This document shows, one piece after another, positions 39,201 to 51,722 of a stretch of DNA of 64,000 nucleotides (position 1 is the stretch's first letter; every line of letters starts with the position of its first letter). A program made the translations under genes and the position numbers. The notes beneath the pieces are model-generated. The model made no database searches and was not told the DNA's origin. It saw only the letters and a program-made list of their open reading frames with translations. Source of the DNA: Pteria penguin (Eukaryota > Mollusca > Bivalvia > Pterioida > Pteriidae); the NCBI GenBank assembly GCA_035048485.1, contig CM068583.1, positions 19,939,341-20,003,340 of the forward strand. The letters run 5' to 3'.

Positions 39201-41230
39201 ACATCTACAGGTCAATTCACAAAAGTTCTTACAAATATCAGGGGAAAGTTTTTGTCCAAATGTTGCAAATACGGGGAAACCTTTACTAGAAATTACAAAA
39301 TTTTTTATGACATTTATCATCCCAAAATTTAACAAAATATTTCAAATTTTGTTTATGTGAATATAAAGAAACAATCAAATATGACTTATCACCTTTAGTG
39401 TTTATGGTTGCGACTGATTTGTTTGCTCGAGCATCCCAGATGCGCACAGTTTTGTCACCACTGGCAGTTGCAAGTTGGTCAGGATTCCTTGGATGCCAGC
39501 ACAATTGGTCAACACTGTCACTGTGGCCTTTGAATGTTAAATCTCTGGACTGCAAAACAAAAACACTACGTACGTATAACGTTATCATGATTATCAAAAT
39601 ATTTTACATGAATCTATCAAAAGACTCAAACTTGAAAACTCAAAGTAATCAATTGGTCCCAAAAACCTTCTATTAATTTTATTTACAACATCGTAACTTT
39701 GAAAACTTGAACCTACCAAAAACTCATAATAATCTGTAATGTATGAAGTATGACTAATTTTCTTGCCAGATGAGGTAAATTCAGTCAGTCATTTTATGAA
39801 CTTAGTCTCACATGAAAACATTCTAAATCACTTCACTTGAGAGGTATAAAATTTATAGATTTACTTTTTCAAATCTTTTTTAAAAGCAACATTGACACAG
39901 ATTGAATTTCTTAATTTTCATTTGAAATTTCAAAGAATACATGTACTGAATAATGTTTATTCTAGATGTTTGCCAAAAATTAGTTGCCATTTCTAAGAAT
40001 TTTGATGCAAAATATGTTACACTTGAGCATTTGAAATCTTCTAAATGGACTATTATGGTTGAAGGAATATGTATACATTTTTAAAAACACTGTTCAGCAA
40101 ACCATTTAGGTTTGCACGATTTAAGGTTCAAACTTAATTCCTGGACTAATAATTTTCTATATCTGTACACCCTGAAAATTTCCCTCAAAACAGAATGGGT
40201 CTTGCAATAAGGAAATCAAGGATATATTTCAAGATATGGTTACAAATTTTTCTGTAAAATAAGTGGGAAAAAGTCTAAATTTAGCAACAAGACATCCTGA
40301 GAACTTGTAACCTTGTGAAGAGATGACAATATAATTCATTGCCTGTTAATATGAGTGGAGGAGTTTCTGGTGACTAGTTATCTTCTAACAAGTTGTCTGG
40401 GTGTCAAATTTTCAAGCAATCACAGGTCATACAGACTAACCCCAATTGTACTGAGTGAATTGTGCTTAGAACTCAGTCTACTCTCGAAGTCAGATTGGTC
40501 ACATGACTCAATATGCACCATATTTGTTAGGAGATAAGTCTATGGATATATCATTACTTTATATGAAGAATACAATATTTTGAAATCTCACTTTTTCAAA
40601 CTATGGTCATATCAAATTTAAAGAAGAAAAGGGGCCAATATTCATAAAATTCCTCAATGAAATAGGCAGTTTTATGACTAGTATATTGTGCTCAAAATAC
40701 AATTTAACAAAGCTGCATTACATTCTATGATAAACACCCAGTTTATCCCCCAGGTAATCCTTGGAATTTTTCAGGGATTATCTCAATTTAAATTTTAGTG
40801 TAATGTCACGCCAACTTCAAGAATGCATGAATCTGATCATGATTGTCAGTTGTCTGGGTGATGAATTTTCCAGCAATCACATTTTGAATTGACTCAACCT
40901 GTTCTAAGTGAATAGTGCATGACTGTTAGTGTGCTAAGAAATCAATCGGTCTATGCAGTATTGCCATTAATCTCCTACTGATCCTGCTTGTCAAGAGATG
41001 TCTTTTATAAAAAGAAATTTAAAGTAAAATAACTGAATCCTCACCAGGCGATCTCGGTCATTTTCCAAAACATACACATTAACAGTTTTATCAAATGAGC
41101 CTGAAGCGAGTCTTCTTCCATCACAGTTCCATGCCACAGAATGAACTTTTGCAGAATGTGTCTGATATTGCTCCCGGACTCTATTATTTGCTTGGAAATA
41201 TTTTCGCATGCTATCAATGTAAGTCGCCAT
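36260..41230 (-). CDS. THOC3: THOC3 (TEX1), THO/TREX complex WD40 subunit, complete 6-exon gene
   Basis: THOC3 is a WD40 propeller of the THO complex, the core of TREX, which couples transcription and splicing to nuclear mRNA export (family knowledge). Exons in transcript order on the minus strand: 41230-41045, 39549-39393, 39046-38842, 37876-37715, 37362-37262, 36417-36260. They total 969 nt (322 residues; human about 351), all with GT-AG introns and continuous phase. Near-identity to vertebrate THOC3 is seen in HSAKVHSVAWNCDGRRLASG (about 33-52), SVDQLCWHP (about 73), NTKGENINICWSPDG (about 111), EEQFKFEVNEISWN (about 150), CIEFDPKGKYFATGSADA (about 202), LDWPVRTLSFSHDGKMLASA (about 237) and CESPTFTVAWHPKR (about 279). 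The chosen ATG (41228-41230) begins MATYIDS; two earlier in-frame ATGs would add 10 residues of no recognised homology. The N-terminus is shorter than in mammals, as is usual outside vertebrates. The gene lies tail-to-tail with WDR11. Confidence 0.95.
36734..36998. repeat. Tandem duplication in THOC3 intron 5
   Basis: A block of about 95 bp starting CTGCTACAAAG(T)(G/T)CTGCTG and ending CATCCCATAATCGGTAT occurs at 36734-36828 and 36903-36998, spaced about 169 bp apart, nearly identical. Confidence 0.85.
38633..38745 (-). repeat. tRNA-derived SINE head, minus strand
   Basis: Read on the minus strand it contains GCTTAGTTGATGAG (A-box-like) and GGTTTGAGTCCC (B box, 38689-38678) at tRNA-like spacing. 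The cloverleaf is poor, so a SINE is more likely than a tRNA gene. It lies in THOC3 intron 3. Confidence 0.4.
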
Positions 41231-42260
41231 ATTGGAAGCTAACATAAATCTTAAAACCAATACTGTAGCTAGGTTTCAAGTTTCCGTAAAAAAAACCTAA
41301 GAGAGTTTAAAATTTTCATATAAATGCATGTCATTATCATATGAAGTTATATTTTATAGTGAATGTTACTGTTTTGACTTCCCTATGAACGAAAAGCAGA
41401 ATGTCGAAATAAATCCTTCACTCCTCGCTTACGGCTTAGCTATCCGTTAACGACGCACATTCGTTATCTGAGAAAGATGGGATCTGAATGTAAAACATTT
41501 TAGGAGAATGTTTTACGCGGAGTATACATTCATTTTATTCAAACATATTAATACATTACGAATATCTCTTTCCAAAATTTCACTTTGCTACGTTTTCATG
41601 AAATTTTAAGCTAGCCTACTTGTCCTTTATAAATATGTCACGTTTTGTCAAGGAAAATTTCGACTTATTTTATTTTACTACTCTGAAGCAGAGACATGTG
41701 TATATATGTCTCTGTCTAAATTTTTTATCTGACTTCATATAAAATATGCATATATTTTTTGAATATTTTACTGTCATAAACCGGAAAGATATATACACGT
41801 GTTGGTTTTCAAATGAGTATTCGTTATTCTGGCACATATTTACTGAAATCTAGCCGCTATGAATTATAGTTTGGACTACATAGATATATAATGGGTACAA
41901 ACGTTTGGAGTATCATTTAATTGCTTATTTTGTTCCCGAGTATGTCTCCACATGTCAGTGACTTAAGTTATAGAAAATGTACCAATTACATATGAATATA
42001 TAAAACATATATATAGGACATTACATGTATTAAAATATATCGCAAGGGCAATGCCCACGACATACCGTGTATGTTTTTCGTTTGTAAATTTACCAATATC
42101 CGTATGAAACATAAAGATATACAGACCAATGCTCTAGCCGTTAGCATCTCCTGTCTGCGAGATTCACCCGTTCTGTAAGCATTTGTTAGTCGTTAGTCAT
42201 CAATGTTTGTGTAACATAAACAAAAGCGTCAACCACTAAAAGTAAAATGTAAAAAAAAAA

Positions 42261-42423
42261 CAGTGGTGGATCCAGGATTTCTGAAAAGGGGGAGGGCACA
42301 TGTGAAATTCAAGTATTAATCAAAATACTCAGCCATTTTGGCTGCCAAATCTGAAGTTTTACACATACTATCGGCGAAAAAGGGGGCTCGGGCCCTCTGC
42401 CACCCGTCCTGAATCCGCCACTG
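42261..42423. mobile_element. hAT-like MITE, 163 bp
   Basis: Ends CAGTGGTGGATCCAGGA and (reverse complement) CAGTGGCGGATTCAGGA form imperfect TIRs typical of hAT elements. The flanks are A-rich (AAAAAAAA / AAAACTAG), so the target duplication is unclear. Confidence 0.75.
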
Positions 42424-43241
42424 AAAACTAGAAATTAACTGGGAAAAGGAATTTCAGACAGCTTAAATAATATTATAATCTCCTCAAACACGTTGTTTTA
42501 CTTTCGTATGTTTATGAAATACTATGACATGTGACCCAGCGATATATCTCTTTACGAAGTTTTTTTTGTGATAAATTCCTAACAGGTATTTTCATAAAGA
42601 GCAAATGTTATATCCTGAAAATATGGGGTTTTTTTTAGGTGCAATACCAAAGTTGTTAATATTTTCGAATTATCGAATGTGGGAAACATGAATCGCAAAC
42701 GAAGTATTTATAATAAAGTAAAATACATTTGTTACCTTCAACATTTTTACATTTGGTCTATAGAAATTGGAAAAGGTTGGATGCCCTATATGTACTTAAG
42801 TATTAGTAAGCTATCATAAATGTATTTTTAATCGCACACTGGTCCCGGTCACTCTCGTCAACGCATTTTCTCGATAAGCAAGTATCAAGTAGCATTATAG
42901 ATAATCACTCGTCAGCTGGAATATACCTGCTTTGTTGGACAATTTGCGTACGTACCCGGTCAGATTACATGCTGGACAAGCACATATATGGTCCTGACCA
43001 TATGTATAAAAGGTATTTTCTACAATTTATCAAGAATGAAAATTTATATTAATTTATTTTAAACGGAAATCTAAATACACAAATCTTTCTTATCAATAGA
43101 TTTGAATTGTGTTTTAGCCCTAATATGTAGTAAACGATTTCGGTTCGTATATAATTATGGAGCTCGGGCTTGTACATCTACGACTTGCCAGTCTTGAAGG
43201 GTGTACAAGAATATCTGATGACTAAAGCGCGGATTCACCTT

Positions 43242-43895
43242 TTTTATACGCTTGTCTTATTATGTATTATGTTATGGCGTTGTCCGTCCGGCGTTCCGCG
43301 TCCGGGATAAGCTTGTCCGGGCTATTAGTTCTTTCCCTGTGCACGGATTTCAATAATACTTCACAGAATTGTTGCTTAGGATCCAAGGGTGTGTCATAAC
43401 CTTGACCCAAGATCATAGGTCAAAGGTCAAGGTCACAACATGCAATGTGAGTAAAACCTTGTCTGGGCCATAACTTCTTCCCCTGTGGATGGATTTTAAT
43501 AATATTTCACAGAATTGTTACACTTGACCCAAGGTCATAGGTCAAAGGTCAAGGTCACAACATGCGAAGTGAATAAAACCTTGTTACTATGATAAGATGC
43601 TATGGATATGCTATGTAAAGCGATAACTTAAATAAACCTCAGTTGTTTTTCATGAAACTTATACAGAATGCTTAAATAGTGTAGGGGAAGCCACTTTTCA
43701 GTTTTGTGCAAATTCCATTTTGTTGTTACAGAGTTATGGGACTTGGATCCCTCTGTTTGGATTTCAATATTTCATAAAAGTATTACCAAAGAGACCCATG
43801 TTTGGAGGTAATAAAACCATACGTTCACATTGATCTCGTCCAAAGTAAGCAACGGGCGTGTTAAGCCACGCTGGGCGTTGTTCTTGTGGGTTTTT
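43242..43895 (+). repeat. Minisatellite element with tandem AGGTCA motifs
   Basis: Two units sharing GGATT(T)(C/T)AATAATA(C/T)TTCACAGAATTGTT each carry ATAGGTCAAAGGTCAAGGTC followed by ACAACATGC (43416 and 43538). The 3' end has GGGCGTG...CACGC and TTCTTG before a T run. The 5' boundary is approximate. Confidence 0.6.
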
Positions 43896-44473
43896 TTTTT
43901 TTTAACTCGAAACGGAATTTTCCGGTAGGGGGTCTAGTCGTGCCTTTTCTGTGGGTGTAAACTTGCTTATTTACGAAGAAGAAGAAAAGTAATTTCCGGG
44001 TGTGTCTAGACTATCCACGGAAGATCGAAAACTGATCCATGGGTTGTTGTCTTAAAATAATCAAATTTTACAATGATTTTTTAAAAGTTTGCAAACAAAA
44101 TCCTTGAAGATCAATCAATCATAATTACTGATGAGGAAAACGACCCCGAGATCGATATACTGATGCCACATGTTTCTAAACACAGGTAATAAATGACAAA
44201 AAACAATTGTTCAAATAGAATGTCCTTTTAACGTTAGACGAGGTGATTTAAATTGTTGTTATCACGTGATGCACTGTATGTAGACGGGTTCGATCAAGAG
44301 TGGAAGTTAAGGAATATGAATTGGATAACCGGCATTTGAAACAGACTGTGTTATATAAAATGGAAAGGACTTAGATAAGTGTATTCTTGACATGGTTATG
44401 GATATTCTACCATAAATGAATTTAGATAAAGAGTGATTGAATTATTTGGATAATAAAACACAAGAGGACCACG

Positions 44474-47400
44474 ATGGCAGATTCATCCAGATCATATCTT
44501 AGGAGAAAAGTTCGCTTTCCAAATGGAAAAAGGATAGCAGATGACGAATTTATGGCTGCAGCTATCGGCGACACAGAATGGTTACGCCATAGTTTACGAG
44601 AAGCCAAAGGACAAATCAACTTCGACAAAAATGTAGGTAGAAAAACGGTCAATATTCCATACCACTGCGCATTTATTTCACTATTTTCATTAAACTCTAT
44701 CGAGCCGTATTGATCTGTTAGGGAATCAACTTTGTGTTAGGACTTAATTGTTTTACATTGAAGTTTGTTTGATTTATCTCGGGAGGCGATCGATCGGTGA
44801 AAATTCTGCCATGTTTGTAGTTGCTAGGTAGATCTAAACAGATATAGGCTTGTTTAACTTGCACTCATTCTATTTGCGATTTGTATTTAAACGTGTAAGG
44901 CCATGCGTAATAAGCCGTTTGTTTCCTATTGAAAGGAAGTCCACGATCGAGTACACCTTTAAATGCCCAGGCACACGAACTAGTCAAGCGAACTTTACCT
45001 CAGATTTACAATCTCAGATAATCTAAATAGGATATTTGCGATAAAGTACTTATGATATCTCACGTATATTGTATTTATCCATTCAGAAAACTGGAATGCT
45101 GTTTAACTTTGTCAGAAACAATGATTAAATAAATTTGATATTCTTTTATGATGTATGTAACAAGTCCGGAAATAGTAAATCCACAGCTTATCGGTTATGT
45201 GTTTAGCATGTTAATTAAATAAGATTACATTATGGATGACATAGTAACCTATGTGACAACGGCAATACACAAGACAATGCTGATACACAAAACAACCCAA
45301 CCGAGATACAATTTCAATCAATACAAACGTATGTATGTAAGACAGGCCATTCATCAGCATGTTCAAATATTTTCCTGTAGCTACACTAACCATTTCCCAT
45401 ATATGATATGAATACAAATACTTAGAATGCACCTTTTCCCGTCATATTCTAAAGGGTTTGCACCTAGTTTACAGTTGGTGCTAAACCGATATTACCTATA
45501 ATATGTAAATTTCTTTGTTTTCGTTTTAAGGAAAAGTATCAGATTAAAAGAACAGACAAGGGTTCAAACTACAGACTGAGGTCTGTGATTCAAATGCAAA
45601 GCACTAGGTGCTTAAATTTTTTCAGTTGGCTTCCATCATTCGGTTCTGACATTAATTTTATTTCATAGGTTTGTATGCTAATCATGAAATTTGCTATGTA
45701 TCTGTTAGTATAGATCTTGCGAAATGTGGCTATGCAAACTTACCCAATAGACAAATGCTACGAAATTTGCTTACGTACTATTGTGCAAATATGCACATGA
45801 TTGCATGAAGGAATTTATGTGTAAGTTGTGTGTTATTTTCCCGCATAGATACATCAACGCCTAGTAGGGGGTAGGTTCGAATACGTAATTTTTGTAGGAG
45901 TGTCCTGTAGATGAATATATCCATTTCGACAAACAAATATCCCTTGTGTCCTTTTCTAATTTTAAAATTTTGTAATTTAAAGTTTCTAAGGACACTTGTA
46001 ACAGTTTTACTTATGGTAAATGAAACCTCGCATAAACGGATAGCAAATACGCTTTTACTTTTGAGTGCGATTTCCCGTATACGTAACTTATTGGGAGTAA
46101 AATTTCGACGTATAAAACGTATATGGTATGTTTCAACAAGCAGGGACACGATGACACGTATTAAATGCCTCCATCTTTACTACTTTTCAGGGATTATCCG
46201 CTCTCCATTTGTCTGCTATTCATGGTCGCATGAACTGCCTGAAACTTTTGATAGAAAAATATAAAGTGGACATCAACTTGCCAAGCTCTACTGGTTGGAG
46301 GGCAGTCCATCTCTGTATAAGTAACCAAACAGGCAAACGAGCTCTCATCTGTCTCCAGTACCTTGTCACTAAGAAGGCTGACCTCTCAATGTAAGCATAA
46401 AAATAACTTAGAAAATAAGACATCCGACTCATTTGTATGACAGAAGTTGTCTCAGACATACAGATCACATATGCCAATATTAATTTATTACCCCATAATT
46501 TATGCGCATTTTGATATTTTATGTAGCTTAAATGATGCTCAAGGTTGAAACATCGGGAGTCAAAAATCTCGCTTGTCTTTTTATTGAGCGTAATAATACA
46601 CGCTGTATGGTTTATATACTATTTATTTCTGATATAGCAATTTATATGGATTGATGATCATGATCTGACGACAATAAAAAATAGTTCGTAGATGAAGCTT
46701 ATTTAGTGTCTAATGTTTTATGTATGACGTTATAAAAGACCCTAAAGTTTACATTAGGAAGCATTTTCACCAGTCATTTCGAAGGAAACTGTTGTTTCGG
46801 ATTAGATTGCCTACAGTAATTCTTCATGACCATGCAACATAATTCGAAAATTCGAAGACGTTTGTAGCTTGATGGGATGGGAAGTGTTGAAGACAGTGAT
46901 ATTGTCAGATACCCATGATAGATGGCACATCTATGTAGATGTGGGGCGGTGGTTATATACAAGGGCTTGATAATCGGGTTTTTGGTGGAGATGATCCAAA
47001 TTTGAATCCTGCAGCTCTTTTCACACAAAAAACCTTACGAATTGCCGCAAGTTTTTTTTTAACTTACGAACTTCGTAAGTGAAATCTTAAGTCCTTTTCA
47101 CGAACGCATTCTCGTCTTGATGCTTGATCTCCATAGAACAAAATAAATAATACAGCTATCTTTGTTTACTGTAACTTTCAACTTACGACCAAAAATTTAT
47201 ACTTGTGTCTTTTTCTAACTTTAATTTTTTATAAAATTTAAAGTTAGAAAAAGACACTTGTTTGATATTAATCTGTCGCAAAATCAAGATCGAAGTTCGT
47301 AAGGTGGTTTTTGGTTTTTTTTTTTTTCTTTTTTTTTTTTTTTTTGTTTTTGTTTTTTTTTTTTTTGTGAAACGGAACGAGTTCGTAAGTTTAGTCGTAA

Positions 47401-48030
47401 GAGAAATATTAGTCGTAAGTTTTTTTGTGAAAAAGGCTACTGGTTTGCACCATTATCTTCATAAGATTGGTCACCTGATTACGGTATCGCTCAATCGAAT
47501 TGTTGTAAACGACGTAGGACCCCACTCAACCTATCAACGCATGTCTAATACTTCGGGAATTTCGACCCGAGGGCGAATCTTGAAGAGGAATGCCCCAAAT
47601 CTCCAGATGAGGTGATCTGAAAGTGATTTTGACACTCTCAATTCCTAGAGTGTTTCAACATTCCTCTGAAAAAACGAGTCGCACCGACCGTGAGTTTCCG
47701 ACATTGAGAGTCATCTCACAAATGACTTAAGTTTTGCTTATTAGATAGTATAACCATGAATTTCTTTCATTTCAGTCCAAACAACGATGGTATAACACCT
47801 GTCCATCAGGCCGCTTCAGAAGGTCATGTTCAATGTCTTAAACTGTTAATACAAAATGGTGCTAATATTGTCGGCAAGGATTGTAGAGGTCATACTCCGC
47901 TGGACCTAGCCAAATTGTGGGGTCATAAAAACTGTGCAAGGTAAATAAATTTAATTCCAAGATTCATGTGCAGAGGTGGGTGGGTTTATTGCTTTTTTGT
48001 TTGGTTTTAAGATTCGAGGGATGGTTGTTT

Positions 48031-48063
<33 letters not shown>

Positions 48064-49777
48064 CAAAGGGGTTGTTTCCATAGAATAAGAACCCTTTATG
48101 TTTCATCATTCCGTAGAACTGGTGTTAAATTTCATTATACACTATAGCACAAAAGTTGTCTGACATTGTCACCAGAATATATTTGTTTGTAAGTTTTGTA
48201 TCAAATTCTCTTTGATCACGACTTGTCACAGTGAGTCCAGTTATCGGCATATCGGGTTAACAACTATTAATCCACTGCCTATGCATCTTAGCTAACCAAG
48301 GCTCCGATCCGATCCGATTCTCTCCTCTCCCCCTTGGTGGATTTAGACGGGGTTTTTAAACTCCCAGTTATCGATACGGTTGAAATCGCCCACATCCAAT
48401 ATGTAGGTAGTATGGTGTATTGTTAGTTTATAATTATTCATTCGTCTTCCTCTGTTCTCTAAACATCATTTATACATTTTTGAACTAATACAGCAATTGT
48501 ATCTATATTTCCTACATATTGGATGCGGGGTTTTCAGCCTTGGTTAGCGAGGATGCTGCCTATATGAAAATTAAACTGTAACCGCGGATAAAAAGATACT
48601 ACCCCGAAATAAAATCTACTACATGTATAACAAATCTAAATTAATTATCGTACCAGTTTCTTCATTGTGTAATCGAAAAAGACGAACCACGACTTTTATT
48701 TTTGTTCAATGCAATGTATTCTTAACTAAGATACAGCGTTGTTTGTATTTCATTTACAGATTGTTAGCGGCAGAGCTATGGCACCAAGACAAAGATAATG
48801 TATTCAAAGAAATGGGGCATTTGAGAAAATTAAAAATGCAACAAGTTTTAAAAGAAATGAATGACCAGGACGAACAAAAAGCAATAAAACAGCAAAATGG
48901 AGAGAAAGCTTTCGATGAATGGCTGCAAAAGAAAGAGTTGCCAAAATCATCCGTCGGACCAGTAGCAAGGAACGCGGAGGAGGAGGAAGAATCGTCACCT
49001 CCTGTCCCAGAACCATCTAAAGGATCCAAGGGAAATAATCCGGGTAAAAGAATATCAGTGTATTCACAAGCCAAAAGAAGTCCCTTTTCACCAGAAGATT
49101 CCTTGTCATCTCCCAACAGTTCACGTCGTCTGAGAGATACAAATGACGATCAAGGTTTACAAGATGATGCCACCACAAACGAAGCCACAAAATTAAGTTC
49201 CAAAAAGAAATTCCCAGAAACATGGACGAATCCAGATCCGTGGAAACTGGCGTTGCATCCTCCAAGTACGGAGTACATTACGAATTTACCCGATGAGTAC
49301 CCACGCGATGAGTACACAAAGATGCCGGTAACGAAATCTGGTCCAAAATATTTCGATGGTAGACATGGACATCAAAATTTTGTTGCAGACGACAGTATTC
49401 GCAATAAGAAAACAAGCAAACCCATTAGGAAGCCAAATCTGCCAAATGAAGTCATTGAAAAATATTTATCTAAAGACCCAACTTTACAGGAACGACCCGT
49501 CATATTTAAGCCTGTTCATATGTATGACATTCATAAGAAGAAGAAATTTGAAGCGGAAGATCAAATGAAAGGCGAAGTTTCTTTACATTTATGTGACGAT
49601 TTTACTTCTATTTTGTATCAAAGAAGTTTGACGGACACTTCAGTAATCGAGAATAAGTCGAAAACGGCTTCATCAAAGTCGCGGTTTACACCGACGGATC
49701 TGATGCCGACACAGTCGCCTGGTCATAATTTAAGACAGCTGCAATTAAAAGCAGGACGACAACTTATTTTAACTTAA
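44474..49777 (+). CDS. ANKRD53: ANKRD53-like ankyrin-repeat protein, complete 4-exon gene
   Basis: Exons 44474-44632, 46191-46390, 47776-47940 and 48760-49777 join in phase to 1542 nt (513 residues; human ANKRD53 is about 530). Exon 1 gives an N-terminus with AAAIGDTEWLRHSL. Exons 2 and 3 carry about three ankyrin repeats with motifs LSALHLSAIHGRMNCLKLLI, GITPVHQAASEGHVQCLKLL and GHTPLDLAKLWGHKNCAR (residues about 54-174). Exon 4 gives a long polar tail that starts LLAAELWHQDKDN, passes through a lysine/glutamate-rich, probably helical stretch and a low-complexity Ser/Pro/Glu stretch, then a conserved-looking block with ETWTNPDPW. The repeat spacing and the aromatic/charged segment straight after the repeats match ANKRD53, which in mammals binds DDA3/PSRC1 and affects spindle dynamics (family knowledge; function here is inferred). 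The ATG is the first in-frame one in exon 1. A polyadenylation signal follows the stop by about 120 nt. Confidence 0.85.
45935..46003. repeat. Diverged palindrome, copy 1
   Basis: CCTTGTGTCCTTTTCTAATTTTAA...TTTAAAGTTTCTAAGGACACTTG is a degenerate inverted repeat whose arms match the cleaner palindrome at 47205-47257. It lies in ANKRD53 intron 1. Confidence 0.55.
47013..47437. mobile_element. MITE-like element with internal perfect palindrome
   Basis: The ends resemble each other in inverted orientation (CTTTTCACACAAAAAACCTTACGA against GCCTTTTTCACAAAAAAACTTACGA), with several ACTTACGA blocks inside. A 20-bp perfect palindrome arm GTGTCTTTTTCTAACTTTAA (47205-47257) is at the centre, followed by a long poly-T tract (47317-47366). 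It lies in ANKRD53 intron 2. Confidence 0.5.
48032..48062 (+). repeat. CT microsatellite
   Basis: About 15 uninterrupted CT units in ANKRD53 intron 3. Confidence 0.95.
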
Positions 49778-49894
49778 GAAATACGTATATATGTGTATGC
49801 AATGCGTACTTGTATTTCACATTGTTAAGTTTGATGATGGTCACGATTTAATATGTAATGAACCCTATAATAGTATTATTATTTTACACAGTTA

Positions 49895-49900
49895 AATAAA
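49895..49900 (+). terminator. Polyadenylation signal AATAAA of ANKRD53
   Basis: A canonical hexamer about 120 nt after the stop codon in AT-rich sequence. Confidence 0.55.
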
Positions 49901-49972
49901 TTATTAGATTTTAATGTTTCATGTTTTTTTTCTTAGATAAGTTTTCAGCAGTGTCAAAGCACTTTCTTTTTT

Positions 49973-50658
49973 AGCTCACCTGAGCCAAAGGCTGAACTTT
50001 TTAAGACTTCCAAATGAGAGTGTATAGGGACAATTCTTCACATTTTTAACTTCTGCTGTTATACCACATAAAAGATTTTAATGAAACATGGAATACATGA
50101 AGTACTACAGGTCCTCTATCAATTTTGTACAATTCATCAAAATTGGTCAACAGATAATGCCATCATGTCTAAAAACTAGGTCTCACAATGGTACATATAC
50201 CACTTGGTAATTGAAATATGGAGAGAAGCAGTTCAAATCTAGCTGTGGTCAATTTTTTTTCATTTCTATACACATCTAAATAAGTTTTAGATGTTTCTCA
50301 ACACTCAGCATATGAAATTAGGCCATTTTAAGTTGGATCTGGACAATATTTGAAACAATTGTTGTTCATGACCCAAACTTGAAATCAGTCAGCAAAAGGC
50401 TCCACCTACAGAAAATGACTAACTTGTTGCCCTGAATCACATCTTGCAAAGACAAATCAAATGCTTAATATCAAAATCACCTGAATGGATGTGCAAAAAA
50501 GTATTGTTTTTATTCTGGTCTGAAATAAAATTTGACTTATTTTCAACATTTGTGTTGACTTAGTCACAGTAATGCAAAGATAAATGAATTCTTCCTTCCT
50601 GCATGACTGATCATCTAGGTACTCAGGTGAGCGATATAGGTCCACTTGGGGCCTCTTG
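49973..50658 (+). mobile_element. Helentron/HINE-like element D, internally deleted
   Basis: It starts AGCTCACCTGAGCCAAAGGCT after a T run, then jumps straight to the 3' third of element B. It keeps CTCAGGTGAGC, the GGCCTC hairpin remnant and the terminal CTTG before T. At 686 bp it is a deletion derivative of the copies at 7768 and 9298. Confidence 0.75.
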
Positions 50659-50659
50659 T

Positions 50660-51090
50660 TTTCCCTTAATTTTCTTGTTTTGTAAAACTGAAGAGACAAG
50701 ATGTGTTTGTGAAACAAAGTCCAAATAAGGTAAAGTTTGAAATGTAGGTCAAAGGTAATAGTCATGGTCACTTGGTAAAGAATTGTGGTAGTATGTAAAA
50801 GACTCGTCACAAGGAATGTACATGTAAAAGATGAAAACCCTACCTGTAATGATTCAAAAGTTATGACGAATGACGGAATGTTATAGTTTTTAGAAATGTA
50901 GGTCAAATGTTACGGTCAAGGTCACTAGGTCAAAAACTGAAGGCAACGTAAAGTCTCATCACATTTAAATACACATGCGAAAGATGAAAGCGCTACCTGT
51001 AAATGTTCGAAAGTTATAACGAAGGTTTAATTCTATTTGTGACACACACAGACAGACCAGAAACTAGATGCTCCCAAATTTTATTCCGGG
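50660..51090 (+). repeat. Degenerate repeat with AGGTCA-type blocks
   Basis: Two to three diverged units carry GAAATGTAGGTCAAA(G/T)GT(A/T)A...GTCA(T/A)GGTCAC and AAAGATGAAA(A/G)C(C/G)CTACCTGTAA. It abuts element D directly. Confidence 0.5.
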
Positions 51091-51639
51091 GGCACAAAAA
51101 TGCATGCACTTGATATCGATAAACTAGCTCAGAGTGGTATGCAAATTACGTGTATCTATTGTCTTTACAATTTTACAAAATGTGTGTGATTTTTTTGTAT
51201 GTGACATTAACATTCTTATTCTAACAAGACACGTTATATCTCCGTAGATTTAGTTGAGGATACACGAACGATAAAAATCTAGAAGGAATCCACGTGCTAT
51301 CGGAGAGAATGGGCCATGATTCCAAAATGTTCTATCTTGTTTGAGAAACAACAAAAAGCAGAGGCTATTATTTTATTCAAAATTATTTATCATATTTGTA
51401 ATTTAATTTATTTTTCTTGCTTATTTATTTAAATTACACTATTGTTGATTCATATTTTAAAGTAAAATAAACGCAAGAAATCATTGTTTTTTTTAATTTC
51501 CAAAGTATCTTCCTTATTTTGAATATTTAATAATTAATTAATTTTTATACTATACTTGAGGCATGTTTTTTTTTTTGGGGGGGGGGGGGTTGAAGAATGG
51601 ATTATTTCATGTTATCACCAAAGTATTTTTATTCAGTTT

Positions 51640-51640
51640 T

Positions 51641-51719
<79 letters not shown>

Positions 51720-51722
51720 TTC
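51640..51722 (+). repeat. TTTA microsatellite
   Basis: About 20 perfect TTTA units. The apparent Leu/Phe/Ile/Tyr-rich proteins across it in three frames are spurious. Confidence 0.95.

Larger units (their letters stand above)
41231..44473. other. Divergent intergenic region THOC3-ANKRD53
   Basis: No exon was recognised in this 3.2 kb. It must hold both promoters. It contains a short hAT-like MITE (42261) and a minisatellite element (about 43242-43895). No TATA box was assigned with confidence. Confidence 0.6.

Noticed and set aside
48754..49265. Minus-strand frames opposite ANKRD53 exon 4
   Set aside because: They are shadows of the coding exon, which is supported by ankyrin homology and splice phase.
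50457..50906. Minus-strand frame of 149 residues
   Set aside because: It spans element D and the adjoining repeat; parts recur in the other element copies as short broken frames, with no homology.
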